A DNA stretch of 64,000 nt, from positions 124,001 through 188,000 of the forward strand of contig NZ_NPML01000029.1 in NCBI RefSeq assembly GCF_002252565.1. The letters run 5' to 3'. The position numbers and the translations under genes are program-made. Positions 37,614-45,547 of this stretch are shown in pieces; position 1 is the first letter of the stretch; each line of letters opens with the position of its first letter. The stretch comes from Petroclostridium xylanilyticum. GTDB lineage: Bacteria; Bacillota; Clostridia; SK-Y3. The notes below the pieces were generated by a model that worked only from the letters and a program-made list of their open reading frames with translations, did not search any database and was not told the DNA's origin.

Positions 37614-39068
37614 ATGTCAATTAAAAATGAAATAATGCTTATTACTTATGCTGACAGCATGGGAAAAAATTTAAATGAACTTGGAAGCCTTTTAAAAACA
37701 CATTTTAAGGATGTTGTCAGCGGTGTTCACATTCTCCCCTTTTTTCCGTCATCTGCTGACAGGGGTTTTGCACCGCTTACGTATGAAGAAGTGGATGAAA
37801 GTTTCGGGACATGGCATGATATTGAAGACTTGAGCAAAGATTTCTATTTGATGTTTGATTTCATGATCAATCATATATCCCGAAGTTCAAAATACTATAA
37901 GGATTTCGTAAAAAACAAGGATAATTCACCTTATGCCGACTTTTTTATCCGGTATAAGGACTTCTGGCCCAATGGAGAGCCAACTCAGGAAGACATTGAC
38001 ATTATTTACAAGAGAAAACCCAGGGCTCCATATATTGAAGTAGAATTTGAAGATGGGACAACTGAAAAAATATGGTGTACCTTCGATAGTGAGCAGGTTG
38101 ACCTGAATCTATCTGCCGAAGTCACCAGGAAGTTTGTAAGGGACTCTTTGGTACATCTGGCTAAAAAAGGTGCATCCATTATTAGACTTGATGCTTTCGC
38201 ATATGCGACCAAAAAGATTGGGACAAATTGTTTCTTCATAGAACCTGATGTTTGGGAACTGCTTGACTATGCAAAATCAATATTAGAACCTTATGGCGTT
38301 GAAATACTGCCCGAGATACATGAGCATTACTCAATACAGTTAAAGCTTGCTGAAAAAGGATACTGGGTATACGATTTTGCTCTGCCCATGCTGTTGCTTT
38401 ACACCCTTTACAGTGGCTCTAACAAGAGGCTTGTAAACTGGCTCAAGCAGTGTCCAAGGAAGCAGTTTACCACCCTTGATACACATGATGGAATAGGAGT
38501 GGTGGACGTAAGAGACCTTTTAAGCGATGATGAAATTGAGCAAACAAAAGAATACCTGTTTTCAAGGGGCGCAAACGTAAAAAGGATATACAATACAACA
38601 GCTTATAATAATCTTGATATCTACCAGATTAACTGCACTTATTATTCAGCTTTGGGAAATAATGATGACGCATACCTTTTGGCAAGGGCAATCCAGTTTT
38701 TTGCGCCTGGAATTCCCCAGGTGTATTATGTTGGGCTGCTGGCCGGAGAAAATGACATTGAGCTTCTTGAAAAGACCAAGGTGGGGAGAAACATAAACCG
38801 TCACTACTATACTAAGGAGGAGGTTGAGGAAAATCTCAAGAGGCCAGTTATAAAAAGGCTGTTCAACCTGATGAGGTTCCGCAACTCTTACCCCGCTTTC
38901 AATGGTGACTACAAGATTCTCGATACAAACGATGAGCAGTCATTGGAGATTTCATGGAAAAAAGACGAGTTTGAGGCAATACTGAAAGCTGATCTAAAGA
39001 CTCACAAGTATACAATAAGCTACTTTGATCCTCAAGATAGAACTTATAGAAATTTAACTGACTGCTAA
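37614..39068 (+). CDS. Sucrose phosphorylase (GH13_18)
   Basis: The 484-residue cytoplasmic enzyme matches sucrose phosphorylases throughout: LITYADSMG at the start, GVHILPFFPSSADRGF, the nucleophile Asp193 (IIRLDAFAY), the acid/base Glu234 (LPEIHEHY) and Asp292 in LDTHDGIGVVD, then PGIPQVYYVGLLAGEND. It converts sucrose and phosphate to alpha-glucose 1-phosphate and fructose. Close relatives act on sucrose 6'-phosphate or glucosylglycerate; the ABC transporter next door delivers unphosphorylated sugar, which favours sucrose. AAAGGAG precedes the ATG. Confidence 0.88.
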   Translation: MSIKNEIMLITYADSMGKNLNELGSLLKTHFKDVVSGVHILPFFPSSADRGFAPLTYEEVDESFGTWHDIEDLSKDFYLMFDFMINHISRSSKYYKDFVKNKDNSPYADFFIRYKDFWPNGEPTQEDIDIIYKRKPRAPYIEVEFEDGTTEKIWCTFDSEQVDLNLSAEVTRKFVRDSLVHLAKKGASIIRLDAFAYATKKIGTNCFFIEPDVWELLDYAKSILEPYGVEILPEIHEHYSIQLKLAEKGYWVYDFALPMLLLYTLYSGSNKRLVNWLKQCPRKQFTTLDTHDGIGVVDVRDLLSDDEIEQTKEYLFSRGANVKRIYNTTAYNNLDIYQINCTYYSALGNNDDAYLLARAIQFFAPGIPQVYYVGLLAGENDIELLEKTKVGRNINRHYYTKEEVEENLKRPVIKRLFNLMRFRNSYPAFNGDYKILDTNDEQSLEISWKKDEFEAILKADLKTHKYTISYFDPQDRTYRNLTDC

Positions 39069-39173
39069 TGAAATTTAATATGCAATATATATTTTTTGGT
39101 ATTTATGTACAAAATAATTAATGCAATATATTGATTTAATTGTTTGTTAAGTAAAAAAAATATTACAAAACAT

Positions 39174-39214
39174 ATGTCAAACGGTTGACATATGATGTAG
39201 ATTAGTTGTATAAT
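39174..39214 (+). promoter_or_regulatory. Sucrose transporter promoter with overlapping operator
   Basis: The 18-bp palindrome ATGTCAAACGGTTGACAT (39174-39191) contains the -35 box TTGACA (39185-39190); TATAAT is at 39209-39214 after 18 bases. The architecture copies the promoter at 37525. Confidence 0.82.
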
Positions 39215-39238
39215 AAAGTTAGACCATATAGTGGTTTG

Positions 39239-39255
39239 AAAAGACGGCCGTCAAA
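39239..39255 (+). promoter_or_regulatory. GACGGCCGTC motif, copy 2
   Basis: AAAAGACGGCCGTCAAA with the perfect 10-bp palindrome at 39243-39252, which begins 29 bases after the -10 box. It abuts the palindromic element at 39257. Confidence 0.55.
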
Positions 39256-39256
39256 C

Positions 39257-39328
39257 TATATAAATAACACTAAATACATTACATGATGCTCCTTACCCTA
39301 ATGTAGCGTATCAAGTGTAATTTATAAA
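39257..39328. repeat. MITE-like palindromic element
   Basis: TATATAAATAACACTAAATA... (left, ~27 bp) is answered by an inverted right arm ending GTGTAATTTATAAA around a 16-base loop. The left arm is shared with the element at 28997. It sits in the leader of the sucrose-binding-protein gene. Confidence 0.65.
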
Positions 39329-39372
39329 ATTCAACACCTGAATTCTAAAAATTGTTAGGAGGATAAATAAAT

Positions 39373-40695
39373 ATGTCAAAGATTAAACTGTTATCCTTAA
39401 TGATTTCGTTTATGCTGGTAATTTCTATGTTAGCTGGCTGTGGAACTGCTAATAAAAACCAATCTACAAACCAATCTGCAGAACCAGCAGGAAAAGAAGT
39501 TAAAATAACTTTACTTAACTCAAAAGGTGAAGTTCAGGCCCAATTAGAAGAAGCTGCAAAGGTATTTTCCAATGAAAATCCTGGCATAGTGTTGGAAGTT
39601 ATCCCTTGTCCTGCAGGAGGTTCTCCTTTTGAAAAGGTTACATCCATGTATGCTTCAGGGAATGCGCCGTCTCTTGCTATGCTAGACCCGGGCGATATTG
39701 TTAAATTTAAAGATAAGTTTGTAGATTTTACTTCTGAAAAGTGGGTTGAAGATACTATTCCGGGTGTTGCTGACGCAGCTACCATCGATGGTAAATTGTA
39801 CGGTTTTCCGTCTACAATTGAAGGTTTTGCATTAATATACAATAAGAAGGTATTGGATAAGGCTGGCGTTGATCCTGCTTCCATCAAGACAAGAAAGAGT
39901 CTAGAGGACGCATTCAAAAAGGTGGAGGCTTCAGGTGTAGCTCCTGTCGTCATTTCACCTATGGATTGGTCCTTGGGTGCACATTTTCTTTCAATTGCTT
40001 ACGTAGATCAGGCTAAAGACGGTGATTCACTCAAGAAATTCATGCAGTCTTTAAAAGAAGGCAAAGCTGATTTGAAAAACAACAAGATATTTACCGGCTT
40101 AATGGAAACTTTTGATGTTTTGAAGAAATACAATATTGACAAAAATGATCCATTAGCAGGCACTTATGAAAGAGGTCCCGAATTATTAGGAAAAGGCACT
40201 GTAGGATTCTGGTTCATGGGCAACTGGGCTTGGCCGCAGATCAAGAGTTTTGACACTGCGGATGGACAATACGGATTTGTACCGGTGCCAATCAGCGATA
40301 ATGCAGATGACTACGGTAACTCACAGATTATAAAAGGGACATCTAAGTTTATAGGTGTAGATAAAGAACAGAACTCACCGGAGCAACAGGCAGCAGCTAA
40401 GAAATTCCTAAACTGGATAGTATATGAAAAGAGCGGTCAGGATTTCTTGGTAAACAAAGCAAATTTCATTCCTGCTTTCAAAAATATTACATTGGAAATC
40501 CAGGATCCTTTGGGTAAATCCATCAAGGATTATATGACCCAAAATAAAGCAATGAATAGTATTGACACTTATTTTGCAATGCCGGCAGACCACTGGAAAC
40601 AAGTAGGTGCCAGCATGCAGAAATATCTTGCAGGACAAAGTGACGTAGAAACTTTGGCAAAAGAAATAGAAGAGTACTGGAAACAAGCAAAATAA
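39373..40695 (+). CDS. Sugar ABC transporter substrate-binding lipoprotein (sucrose locus)
   Basis: The 440-residue precursor has a lipoprotein signal with lipobox LAGC and Cys23, then a Ser/Asn-rich linker and a family 1 solute-binding domain (KITLLNSKGEVQAQ, GKLYGFPSTIEGFALIYNKK, GTVGFWFMGNWAWPQ). It presumably binds sucrose, judged by the adjacent sucrose phosphorylase and shared promoter design; sequence gives only the family. GGAGGATAAATAAAT precedes the ATG. A strong hairpin separates it from the permease genes. Confidence 0.88.
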   Translation: MSKIKLLSLMISFMLVISMLAGCGTANKNQSTNQSAEPAGKEVKITLLNSKGEVQAQLEEAAKVFSNENPGIVLEVIPCPAGGSPFEKVTSMYASGNAPSLAMLDPGDIVKFKDKFVDFTSEKWVEDTIPGVADAATIDGKLYGFPSTIEGFALIYNKKVLDKAGVDPASIKTRKSLEDAFKKVEASGVAPVVISPMDWSLGAHFLSIAYVDQAKDGDSLKKFMQSLKEGKADLKNNKIFTGLMETFDVLKKYNIDKNDPLAGTYERGPELLGKGTVGFWFMGNWAWPQIKSFDTADGQYGFVPVPISDNADDYGNSQIIKGTSKFIGVDKEQNSPEQQAAAKKFLNWIVYEKSGQDFLVNKANFIPAFKNITLEIQDPLGKSIKDYMTQNKAMNSIDTYFAMPADHWKQVGASMQKYLAGQSDVETLAKEIEEYWKQAK

Positions 40696-40725
40696 GAAAA
40701 TTTAAAACTCAATAATAATAAATGA

Positions 40726-40771
40726 CAATAAATAACGGATATGCGTAATTAAACCTATCCGTTATTTATTG
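40726..40771 (+). terminator. Attenuating hairpin between binding protein and permease genes
   Basis: CAATAAATAACGGATA (40726-40741) pairs perfectly with TATCCGTTATTTATTG (40756-40771), 16 bp around a 14-base loop, with no T-run behind it. It probably stabilises the binding-protein mRNA and reduces permease expression. Confidence 0.7.
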
Positions 40772-40802
40772 TAAGGATTATGTTAATCTAAGGAGCATGG
40801 TC

Positions 40803-41687
40803 ATGAATAAAAAAAATCGTATTCTAGATAATATTAAAACCTACTTGGTTTTTGCGGGGCCAACGACTTTTATATTCTTTACCGTTATGATACTTCCGTT
40901 TTTGTTTGGTATTTACTTGACATTTACCAACTGGGATGGAGTATCAAAGACCCTTAACTTTATAGGCTTGAAAAATTATGCGGTAGTTTTTGCCGATAAA
41001 GTTTTCTGGACATCATTCTTACTGACGTTAAAATATGTCTTTTTTACTGTGATTTTTATCAATGTAATCGCTTTCCTTTTAGCATTCATTTTAACCAGCG
41101 GGGTTAGAGGTCAAAACTTCTTTAGAGCAGGTTTTTTTGTACCTAATCTGATCGGGGGCATAGTATTAGGACTTATGTGGAGATTTATATTCTCAAATGC
41201 ACTTGTGTATATTGGGAAAAAGTACGGCATCCAGATTTTTGAAGCTTCCTGGTTGGGAAACCCGAATAAAGCCTTCTGGGCTTTGGTAATTGGTACTGTG
41301 TGGCAGTATTCCGGCTATATGATGGTAATCTATATATCAGGATTTATGAATATACCCAAGGAACTTTTGGAGGCCTGCAGTATTGATGGTGCAAATGGTT
41401 TTGTAAGGCTGAAAACAATTATACTTCCCTTAATGGTCCCGTCTTTTATAGTATGTGTATTCCTAACGCTGCAAAGAGGGTTTATGGTATATGATATCAA
41501 CCTTTCATTAACACAGGGAGGACCGTTTAAAAGTACTCAGTTGGTATCCATGCATGTCTATGAGAAGGCATTCCTGTCCCAACAGTACGGCATCGGCCAA
41601 GCTGAAGCGTTTTTCCTGTTCTTGATGGTGGCTGCTGTAACAATTACACAGGTATATTTTAGCAAAAAGCTGGAGGTGGAAGCATAA
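40803..41687 (+). CDS. Sugar ABC transporter permease, MalF-type (sucrose locus)
   Basis: From the ATG at 40803, which sits 7 bases after AAGGAG (the ATG at 40797 is too close), the product has 294 residues and six membrane helices. The EAA loop is EACSIDGANGFVRLKTIILP near residues 194-213. It forms the channel with the following permease. Family: binding-protein-dependent sugar permease; substrate inferred from the neighbours. Confidence 0.9.
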   Translation: MNKKNRILDNIKTYLVFAGPTTFIFFTVMILPFLFGIYLTFTNWDGVSKTLNFIGLKNYAVVFADKVFWTSFLLTLKYVFFTVIFINVIAFLLAFILTSGVRGQNFFRAGFFVPNLIGGIVLGLMWRFIFSNALVYIGKKYGIQIFEASWLGNPNKAFWALVIGTVWQYSGYMMVIYISGFMNIPKELLEACSIDGANGFVRLKTIILPLMVPSFIVCVFLTLQRGFMVYDINLSLTQGGPFKSTQLVSMHVYEKAFLSQQYGIGQAEAFFLFLMVAAVTITQVYFSKKLEVEA

Positions 41688-42535
41688 TGCGGACTGCTAA
41701 TGTATTAATGGGGAAAAAGAATAAATTAGTCAGTGCGGCTCAAATCGGGTTGCTTAGTGTTTTGTTTTTATTATATTTTTTTCCGTTCATGTTTGTAGTT
41801 GTTAATTCTTTTAAATCGACCAAAGAGTTTCTAACCAACCCGATTGCAATTCCATTAAAACTGGAATTTTCTAACTATATTACTGCTTTTGAAAAAATGC
41901 GCTATACCTATGCCTTTGTCAATTCACTCATTATTACGGTCCTAAGTGTAGCTTTGATAGCAATTTGTTCTGCCATGACAGCGCATGTATTTGTTAGAAA
42001 AAAATGGAAGATAAATACGTATATGTTTTTCATCATGGTGGCTTCCATGATTATTCCGTTTCAGGCCATTATGATTCCTCTTGTAAAGATATACGGTTCT
42101 ATCGGAATGTTAAACAACAAATGGGCATTGATTTATATGTACATTGGTTTTGGAGCTCCTCTAGCAGTGTTCATATACCATGGATTCCTTAAAAGCATCC
42201 CTTTAGAACTGGAAGAAGCGGCAATGATAGACGGATGCAGTAAACTACAGATATTTTTCAAAATAGTATTTCCATTGCTAAAACCTACAACAATGACAAT
42301 TGTTATCCTGGATATGTTATGGATATGGAACGATTTCCTTTTGCCTAGTCTTGTATTAATTAATCCGATTAATAGGACGCTGCCTTTGTCAACCTTCTAC
42401 TTTTTCGGTACCTATACTGTAGATTATGGTTTATTGATGGCTGGTTTGATGATGACAATGATTCCGGTAATCGTGGTGTATCTGTTCTTACAGAAGCACA
42501 TTATAAAAGGCGTAATGCAGGGTTCTATCAAATAA
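41687..42535 (+). CDS. Sugar ABC transporter permease, MalG-type (sucrose locus)
   Basis: The 282-residue six-helix protein has the EAA motif EEAAMIDGCSKLQIFFKIVF near residues 176-195 and the common tail QKHIIKGVMQGSIK. Its ATG shares one base with the stop codon of the preceding permease (TAATG), so translation is coupled. As in the mal operon, no ATPase gene follows. Confidence 0.91.
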   Translation: MRTANVLMGKKNKLVSAAQIGLLSVLFLLYFFPFMFVVVNSFKSTKEFLTNPIAIPLKLEFSNYITAFEKMRYTYAFVNSLIITVLSVALIAICSAMTAHVFVRKKWKINTYMFFIMVASMIIPFQAIMIPLVKIYGSIGMLNNKWALIYMYIGFGAPLAVFIYHGFLKSIPLELEEAAMIDGCSKLQIFFKIVFPLLKPTTMTIVILDMLWIWNDFLLPSLVLINPINRTLPLSTFYFFGTYTVDYGLLMAGLMMTMIPVIVVYLFLQKHIIKGVMQGSIK

Positions 42536-42607
42536 TGATTGAAGGGTATGATTGATTATAATTAGCAGAATAAATAAAGCAACTATTTATGCAAAGGCAT
42601 TTCATCA

Positions 42608-42640
42608 AGCCTCACCACAATGTCCTGTAGTGGTGAGGCT
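42608..42640 (+). terminator. Terminator of the sucrose operon
   Basis: AGCCTCACCAC (42608-42618) pairs perfectly with GTGGTGAGGCT (42630-42640) around an 11-base loop; the downstream sequence is AT-rich but lacks a clean T-run. Confidence 0.7.
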
Positions 42641-42645
42641 GAAAA

Positions 42646-42813
42646 TTATACTTTTAATATCTCTTTGATTTTTGTTGCAGATATCTCATTGATTCTTCTT
42701 TCTCGTCTTGCCAGCTCCACGGTCTGAATACCCATCGCTTTATAGACTTCTAACCATGGTTTATAGTATTCTTGAAGTTTTATAATATGCTTCTCTATCT
42801 CCAATGAATCCAA
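42646..42813 (-). pseudogene. C-terminal fragment resembling a cytidylyltransferase-fold protein
   Basis: A 55-codon frame without an ATG encodes YYKPWLEVYKAMGI, ELARRERR and EISATKIKEIL. The end resembles the C-terminus of nucleotidyltransferase-fold proteins such as citrate lyase ligase, where an ISAS-x-VR segment near the end binds nucleotide. Upstream, an ATG behind GGAGGTATAGATTAG opens another frame (MKVGFIGDREAYY...) that ends after 19 codons, suggesting that a gene lost its middle with a frame change. The duplicated panB-type leader lies directly upstream. The assignment is weak. Confidence 0.35.
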
Positions 42814-42830
42814 CCTTCATCTAATCTATA

Positions 42831-42872
42831 CCTCCAAAAACAAAAATATCTTCCGGACATAAGTCAAGAAGG
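42831..42872 (-). repeat. Second copy of the panB leader hairpin
   Basis: 41 of 42 bases match 4796-4837, including the GGAGG ribosome site, U-run and hairpin. On the minus strand it precedes the nucleotidyltransferase-like fragment. Confidence 0.8.
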
Positions 42873-43053
42873 AATCATCAGGTTATTTACCTATAGGCTA
42901 AAGATATCATAAATGTGATCGTGTTGCAATCAAAATTGGATAAGAAGGTGCATTTAATTTGAGAATATTATTTCAGTAACTGAAAAATTAGTTGTATTAT
43001 ATTATTGCTAAAGGTATAATAAATATATGATTCAGTCATCGGGGGTGTAAACG
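42873..43053. other. Intergenic region with promoter for the coiled-coil gene
   Basis: TTGTAT at 42992-42997 and TATAAT at 43015-43020 (17-base spacer) form a plausible plus-strand promoter. 42905-42932 resembles 4983-5010 upstream of panB. GGGGGTG is the ribosome site of the next gene. Confidence 0.55.
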
Positions 43054-43353
43054 GTGGAAGAAAAAATACTGGAAATATTAAAAAAAATGGATGCAAGGTT
43101 TGACAAAATGGACGCAAGACTTGACAGAATGGACGCAAGATTTGAAAAAGTCGAAGAGGAAATCGGAGAAATCAAGACAGAAGTTGTTGCAATCAAAACA
43201 CAGCAGGAAGAAAATACTCTAATATTGAGAGCACTGGAGCATAAAGCTGATGTGAATAAGGCAGAACATGACAAGATGATACTGGAAATATCAGGGATAA
43301 GCGGTGACGTAAAAAGTCTGAGAAAGGATGTATCAAAAGTAGAAGTTGTATGA
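43054..43353 (+). CDS. Small coiled-coil protein with three tandem MDAR heptads
   Basis: A GTG start behind GGGGGTGTAAAC gives a 99-residue, highly charged protein. Residues 12-32 are three seven-residue repeats (MDARFDK, MDARLDR, MDARFEK) and most of the rest continues a heptad pattern, so it should form a long coiled coil. No catalytic or binding motif is visible and the function is unknown. It has its own promoter and ends 32 bases before the preQ1 riboswitch; it is not obviously part of the queuosine operon. Confidence 0.7.
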   Translation: MEEKILEILKKMDARFDKMDARLDRMDARFEKVEEEIGEIKTEVVAIKTQQEENTLILRALEHKADVNKAEHDKMILEISGISGDVKSLRKDVSKVEVV

Positions 43354-43385
43354 TTTTATGCTATACTGAACAAAATAACTGAATA

Positions 43386-43422
43386 AGACAGTTCGAAACC
43401 ATCCTGTCTATAAACAAAACTA
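43386..43422 (+). promoter_or_regulatory. PreQ1-I riboswitch aptamer
   Basis: AGACAG and CTGTCT form P1 around the loop TTCGAAACCATC, followed by the A-rich tail ATAAACAAAACTA that makes the pseudoknot. This fits the preQ1-I consensus (stem, UUC...ACC loop, AAACUA tail), and queC-queD-queE follow. PreQ1 binding should switch off the genes below. Confidence 0.85.
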
Positions 43423-43423
43423 C

Positions 43424-43485
43424 GGGACAACTACCGGCAAAGGTAGTAAATTTGTATGCATAGGGACAGGTTTGTCCCTTTTTTG
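43424..43485 (+). terminator. Riboswitch expression platform (terminator/antiterminator)
   Basis: GGGACA (43463-43468) and TGTCCC (43473-43478) form a terminator stem followed by TTTTTT. GGGACAA at 43424-43430, directly behind the aptamer tail, can instead pair with TTGTCCC (43472-43478), giving the antiterminator. A small ACTACC/GGTAGT hairpin lies between. Confidence 0.75.
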
Positions 43486-43597
43486 TTGCAAAAATTCGAT
43501 GACAGGTATAATAAATGGATGAGGTAATTTACCTGGAGAATCCGCAGTTTAATGGAGTAGCAGGGTGGTGTTATTCTGGAGAAAGGGTGAGTGAAAT

Positions 43598-44299
43598 TTG
43601 AAAAAGGCTGTAGTCCTATTATCAGGCGGTTTAGATTCAGCAACAGCTTTATATTTAGCGAAAGCAGAGGGTTATGAGGTTTACGCCATATCCTTTGATT
43701 ATGGGCAAAGGCATAATAAAGAGCTTTTATGTGCGGCAAAGCTGGCAGAAAAAGCGGGAGTAAAACAGCATATTACTATTAAAACAAACATGGAGGCCTG
43801 GGGAGGGTCTGCGTTAACAGATAGAAGTATAGATATTCCCAAAGGAGATGAAAATAGAAAGGATATACCCGTAACATATGTCCCGGCAAGAAACATGATA
43901 TTCCTTTCCTATGCAGCATCTTACGCCGAGACAATCGGTTCACAGGATATCTTTATTGGGGTAAGCCAGGTTGATTACTCAGGTTATGTTGACTGCAGAC
44001 AGGAATTTATTAATGCAATGGAACATGCTATTAATATGGGAACGGTATGTGCAGTGGAGCATGGAAAAAAGATAAAGATACACGCACCTTTTATTCATAT
44101 GAAAAAGTCGGAAGAAATACAGCTTGGGATGAAGCTTGGAGTAGATTACAGCTTTACCTGGTCGTGTTACAGGGGGGAAGATTTGGCATGTGGCGTGTGT
44201 GACAGTTGTGTATTAAGATTAAAGGCTTTCCATGAGGCAGGATATGGTGATCCTATAAAATATAAGGGGAATGGCAATGGTAAACGTATCAATCACTAA
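43598..44299 (+). CDS. queC: 7-cyano-7-deazaguanine synthase QueC
   Basis: A TTG start behind AAAGGGTGAG gives a 233-residue ATPase of the PP-loop type ([15 protein letters not shown], residues 7-21). The zinc-binding cysteines are in the C-terminal part ([15 protein letters not shown]). It converts 7-carboxy-7-deazaguanine to preQ0 with ammonia and ATP. It is the first gene of the queuosine operon behind the preQ1 riboswitch and is followed by queD, which starts within its last codons. Confidence 0.95.
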   Translation: MKKAVVLLSGGLDSATALYLAKAEGYEVYAISFDYGQRHNKELLCAAKLAEKAGVKQHITIKTNMEAWGGSALTDRSIDIPKGDENRKDIPVTYVPARNMIFLSYAASYAETIGSQDIFIGVSQVDYSGYVDCRQEFINAMEHAINMGTVCAVEHGKKIKIHAPFIHMKKSEEIQLGMKLGVDYSFTWSCYRGEDLACGVCDSCVLRLKAFHEAGYGDPIKYKGNGNGKRINH

Positions 44300-44765
44300 A
44301 GAATTTACATGGGATATGGCACATATGCTGGCAGGTCATGAAGGATTGTGTAAAAATATACATGGCCATACTTATAAGATGCAAGTTGAAGTAACAAGAA
44401 AGACAGGGGATTTAATAACTACTCCGGGAAATTCACAAGAGGGCATGGTTATAGATTTTAATCATTTAAAAAACATAGTCAAAGACAAGATCATCGACCC
44501 TCTCGATCATGCTTTTATGTATTGGTGCCAATCCCCCGATTCTTTGGAACATGAAATAGCAGAATTATTAAAAAAACATGGCAGGAAAATTGCTGTAGTG
44601 ACATATAAGCCTACGGCTGAAGAGATGGCAAGAAATTTCCTGAAAATCTTAAGCCGGGAATTTGATAAACATGATATAATAATACAAAGTGTTAAGGTTT
44701 GGGAGACACCCACAAGCTTTGCAACGGCAAGGCAGGAGGGAAAATATGACAGTGAACAAATTTAA
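44277..44765 (+). CDS. queD: 6-carboxytetrahydropterin synthase QueD
   Basis: I choose the ATG at 44277, 7 bases behind AAGGGG, over the ATG at 44271; the product has 162 residues. Zinc ligands are His in [10 protein letters not shown] and the HGHTYKM pair, and the catalytic Cys lies between them (LCKNIHGH). It converts dihydroneopterin triphosphate, the FolE product, to 6-carboxytetrahydropterin. It overlaps queC by 23 bases and queE by 20. Confidence 0.92.
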   Translation: MVNVSITKEFTWDMAHMLAGHEGLCKNIHGHTYKMQVEVTRKTGDLITTPGNSQEGMVIDFNHLKNIVKDKIIDPLDHAFMYWCQSPDSLEHEIAELLKKHGRKIAVVTYKPTAEEMARNFLKILSREFDKHDIIIQSVKVWETPTSFATARQEGKYDSEQI

Positions 44766-45492
44766 AAATGCTATCATACCGGTAGTTGAAATATTTAACA
44801 GTGTGTCTGGAGAAGGAATCTCTGCAGGGAGTATTGCAACCTTTGTTAGAGTGGCAGGGTGCAACCTAAGATGTAGTTATTGTGACACTACTTACAGTTA
44901 TGACGAGTATAATGAAGACAATCAAATGATGACTCCTGATGAGATTGTTGACAGAGTAGCAGCTTTAGGATGTAAAGATATCATATGTACCGGAGGAGAA
45001 CCATTAGAACTTCAAAAGCCTAAGAGATATTTACCACTTTATTTGGCTTCTAAAGGATTTAGAGTGAGAATAGAAACCAACGGCAGTTGTCCGGTGTATA
45101 GCAGTGAAGAGCTGGAGTGTTTTTTGAGAGGGGAGCGTTTGCCGGTACTATATTACGCCTTAGATATCAAGTGTCCCGGTTCTGGGATGTCTAAATATAA
45201 TCTCTTTGAGCAGAATCTGGAGAAACTATATGAAGGTGATGAGCTTAAGTTTGTGGTAAGCCATCGGCAAGATATAGACTACGCCGTGAAAATAATAGAA
45301 AAGTATAAAGATATTTTAGCCTTAAATAAAGTAATCATTAATTTCTCTCCGGTATTTGGCCGGATAGAGCCTAGAGAACTGGTGGAAGTGCTAAAAGAAA
45401 AACATCAATATTTTTCAAATTATTCATTGCAGGTAAGGCTAAGTTTGCAGATTCATAAAATCATATGGCCGGCAGATACAAAAGGCGTATAA
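44746..45492 (+). CDS. queE: 7-carboxy-7-deazaguanine synthase QueE (radical SAM)
   Basis: The ATG at 44746 behind AGGAGGG gives 248 residues. The radical-SAM cluster motif is CNLRCSYC (CxxxCxxC) near residues 33-40, preceded by FNSVSGEGISAG, the typical QueE N-terminus, and followed by CTGGEPLELQ. It rearranges 6-carboxytetrahydropterin to 7-carboxy-7-deazaguanine. A YSYDEYNEDNQMM insertion behind the cluster lies where QueE proteins vary. The start overlaps queD by 20 bases. Confidence 0.93.
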   Translation: MTVNKFKNAIIPVVEIFNSVSGEGISAGSIATFVRVAGCNLRCSYCDTTYSYDEYNEDNQMMTPDEIVDRVAALGCKDIICTGGEPLELQKPKRYLPLYLASKGFRVRIETNGSCPVYSSEELECFLRGERLPVLYYALDIKCPGSGMSKYNLFEQNLEKLYEGDELKFVVSHRQDIDYAVKIIEKYKDILALNKVIINFSPVFGRIEPRELVEVLKEKHQYFSNYSLQVRLSLQIHKIIWPADTKGV

Positions 45493-45547
45493 GTTGGACA
45501 AGTAAAGAATTTATAGAGATATAAAAATTTAAAAGGAGAAAGATTCA

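Larger units (their letters stand above)
39069..39372 (+). other. Intergenic region before the sucrose transporter genes
   Basis: It holds a second promoter with operator, the GACGGCCGTC motif and a palindromic element, listed separately. 39069-39170 is AT-rich and shows nothing else. Confidence 0.6.
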
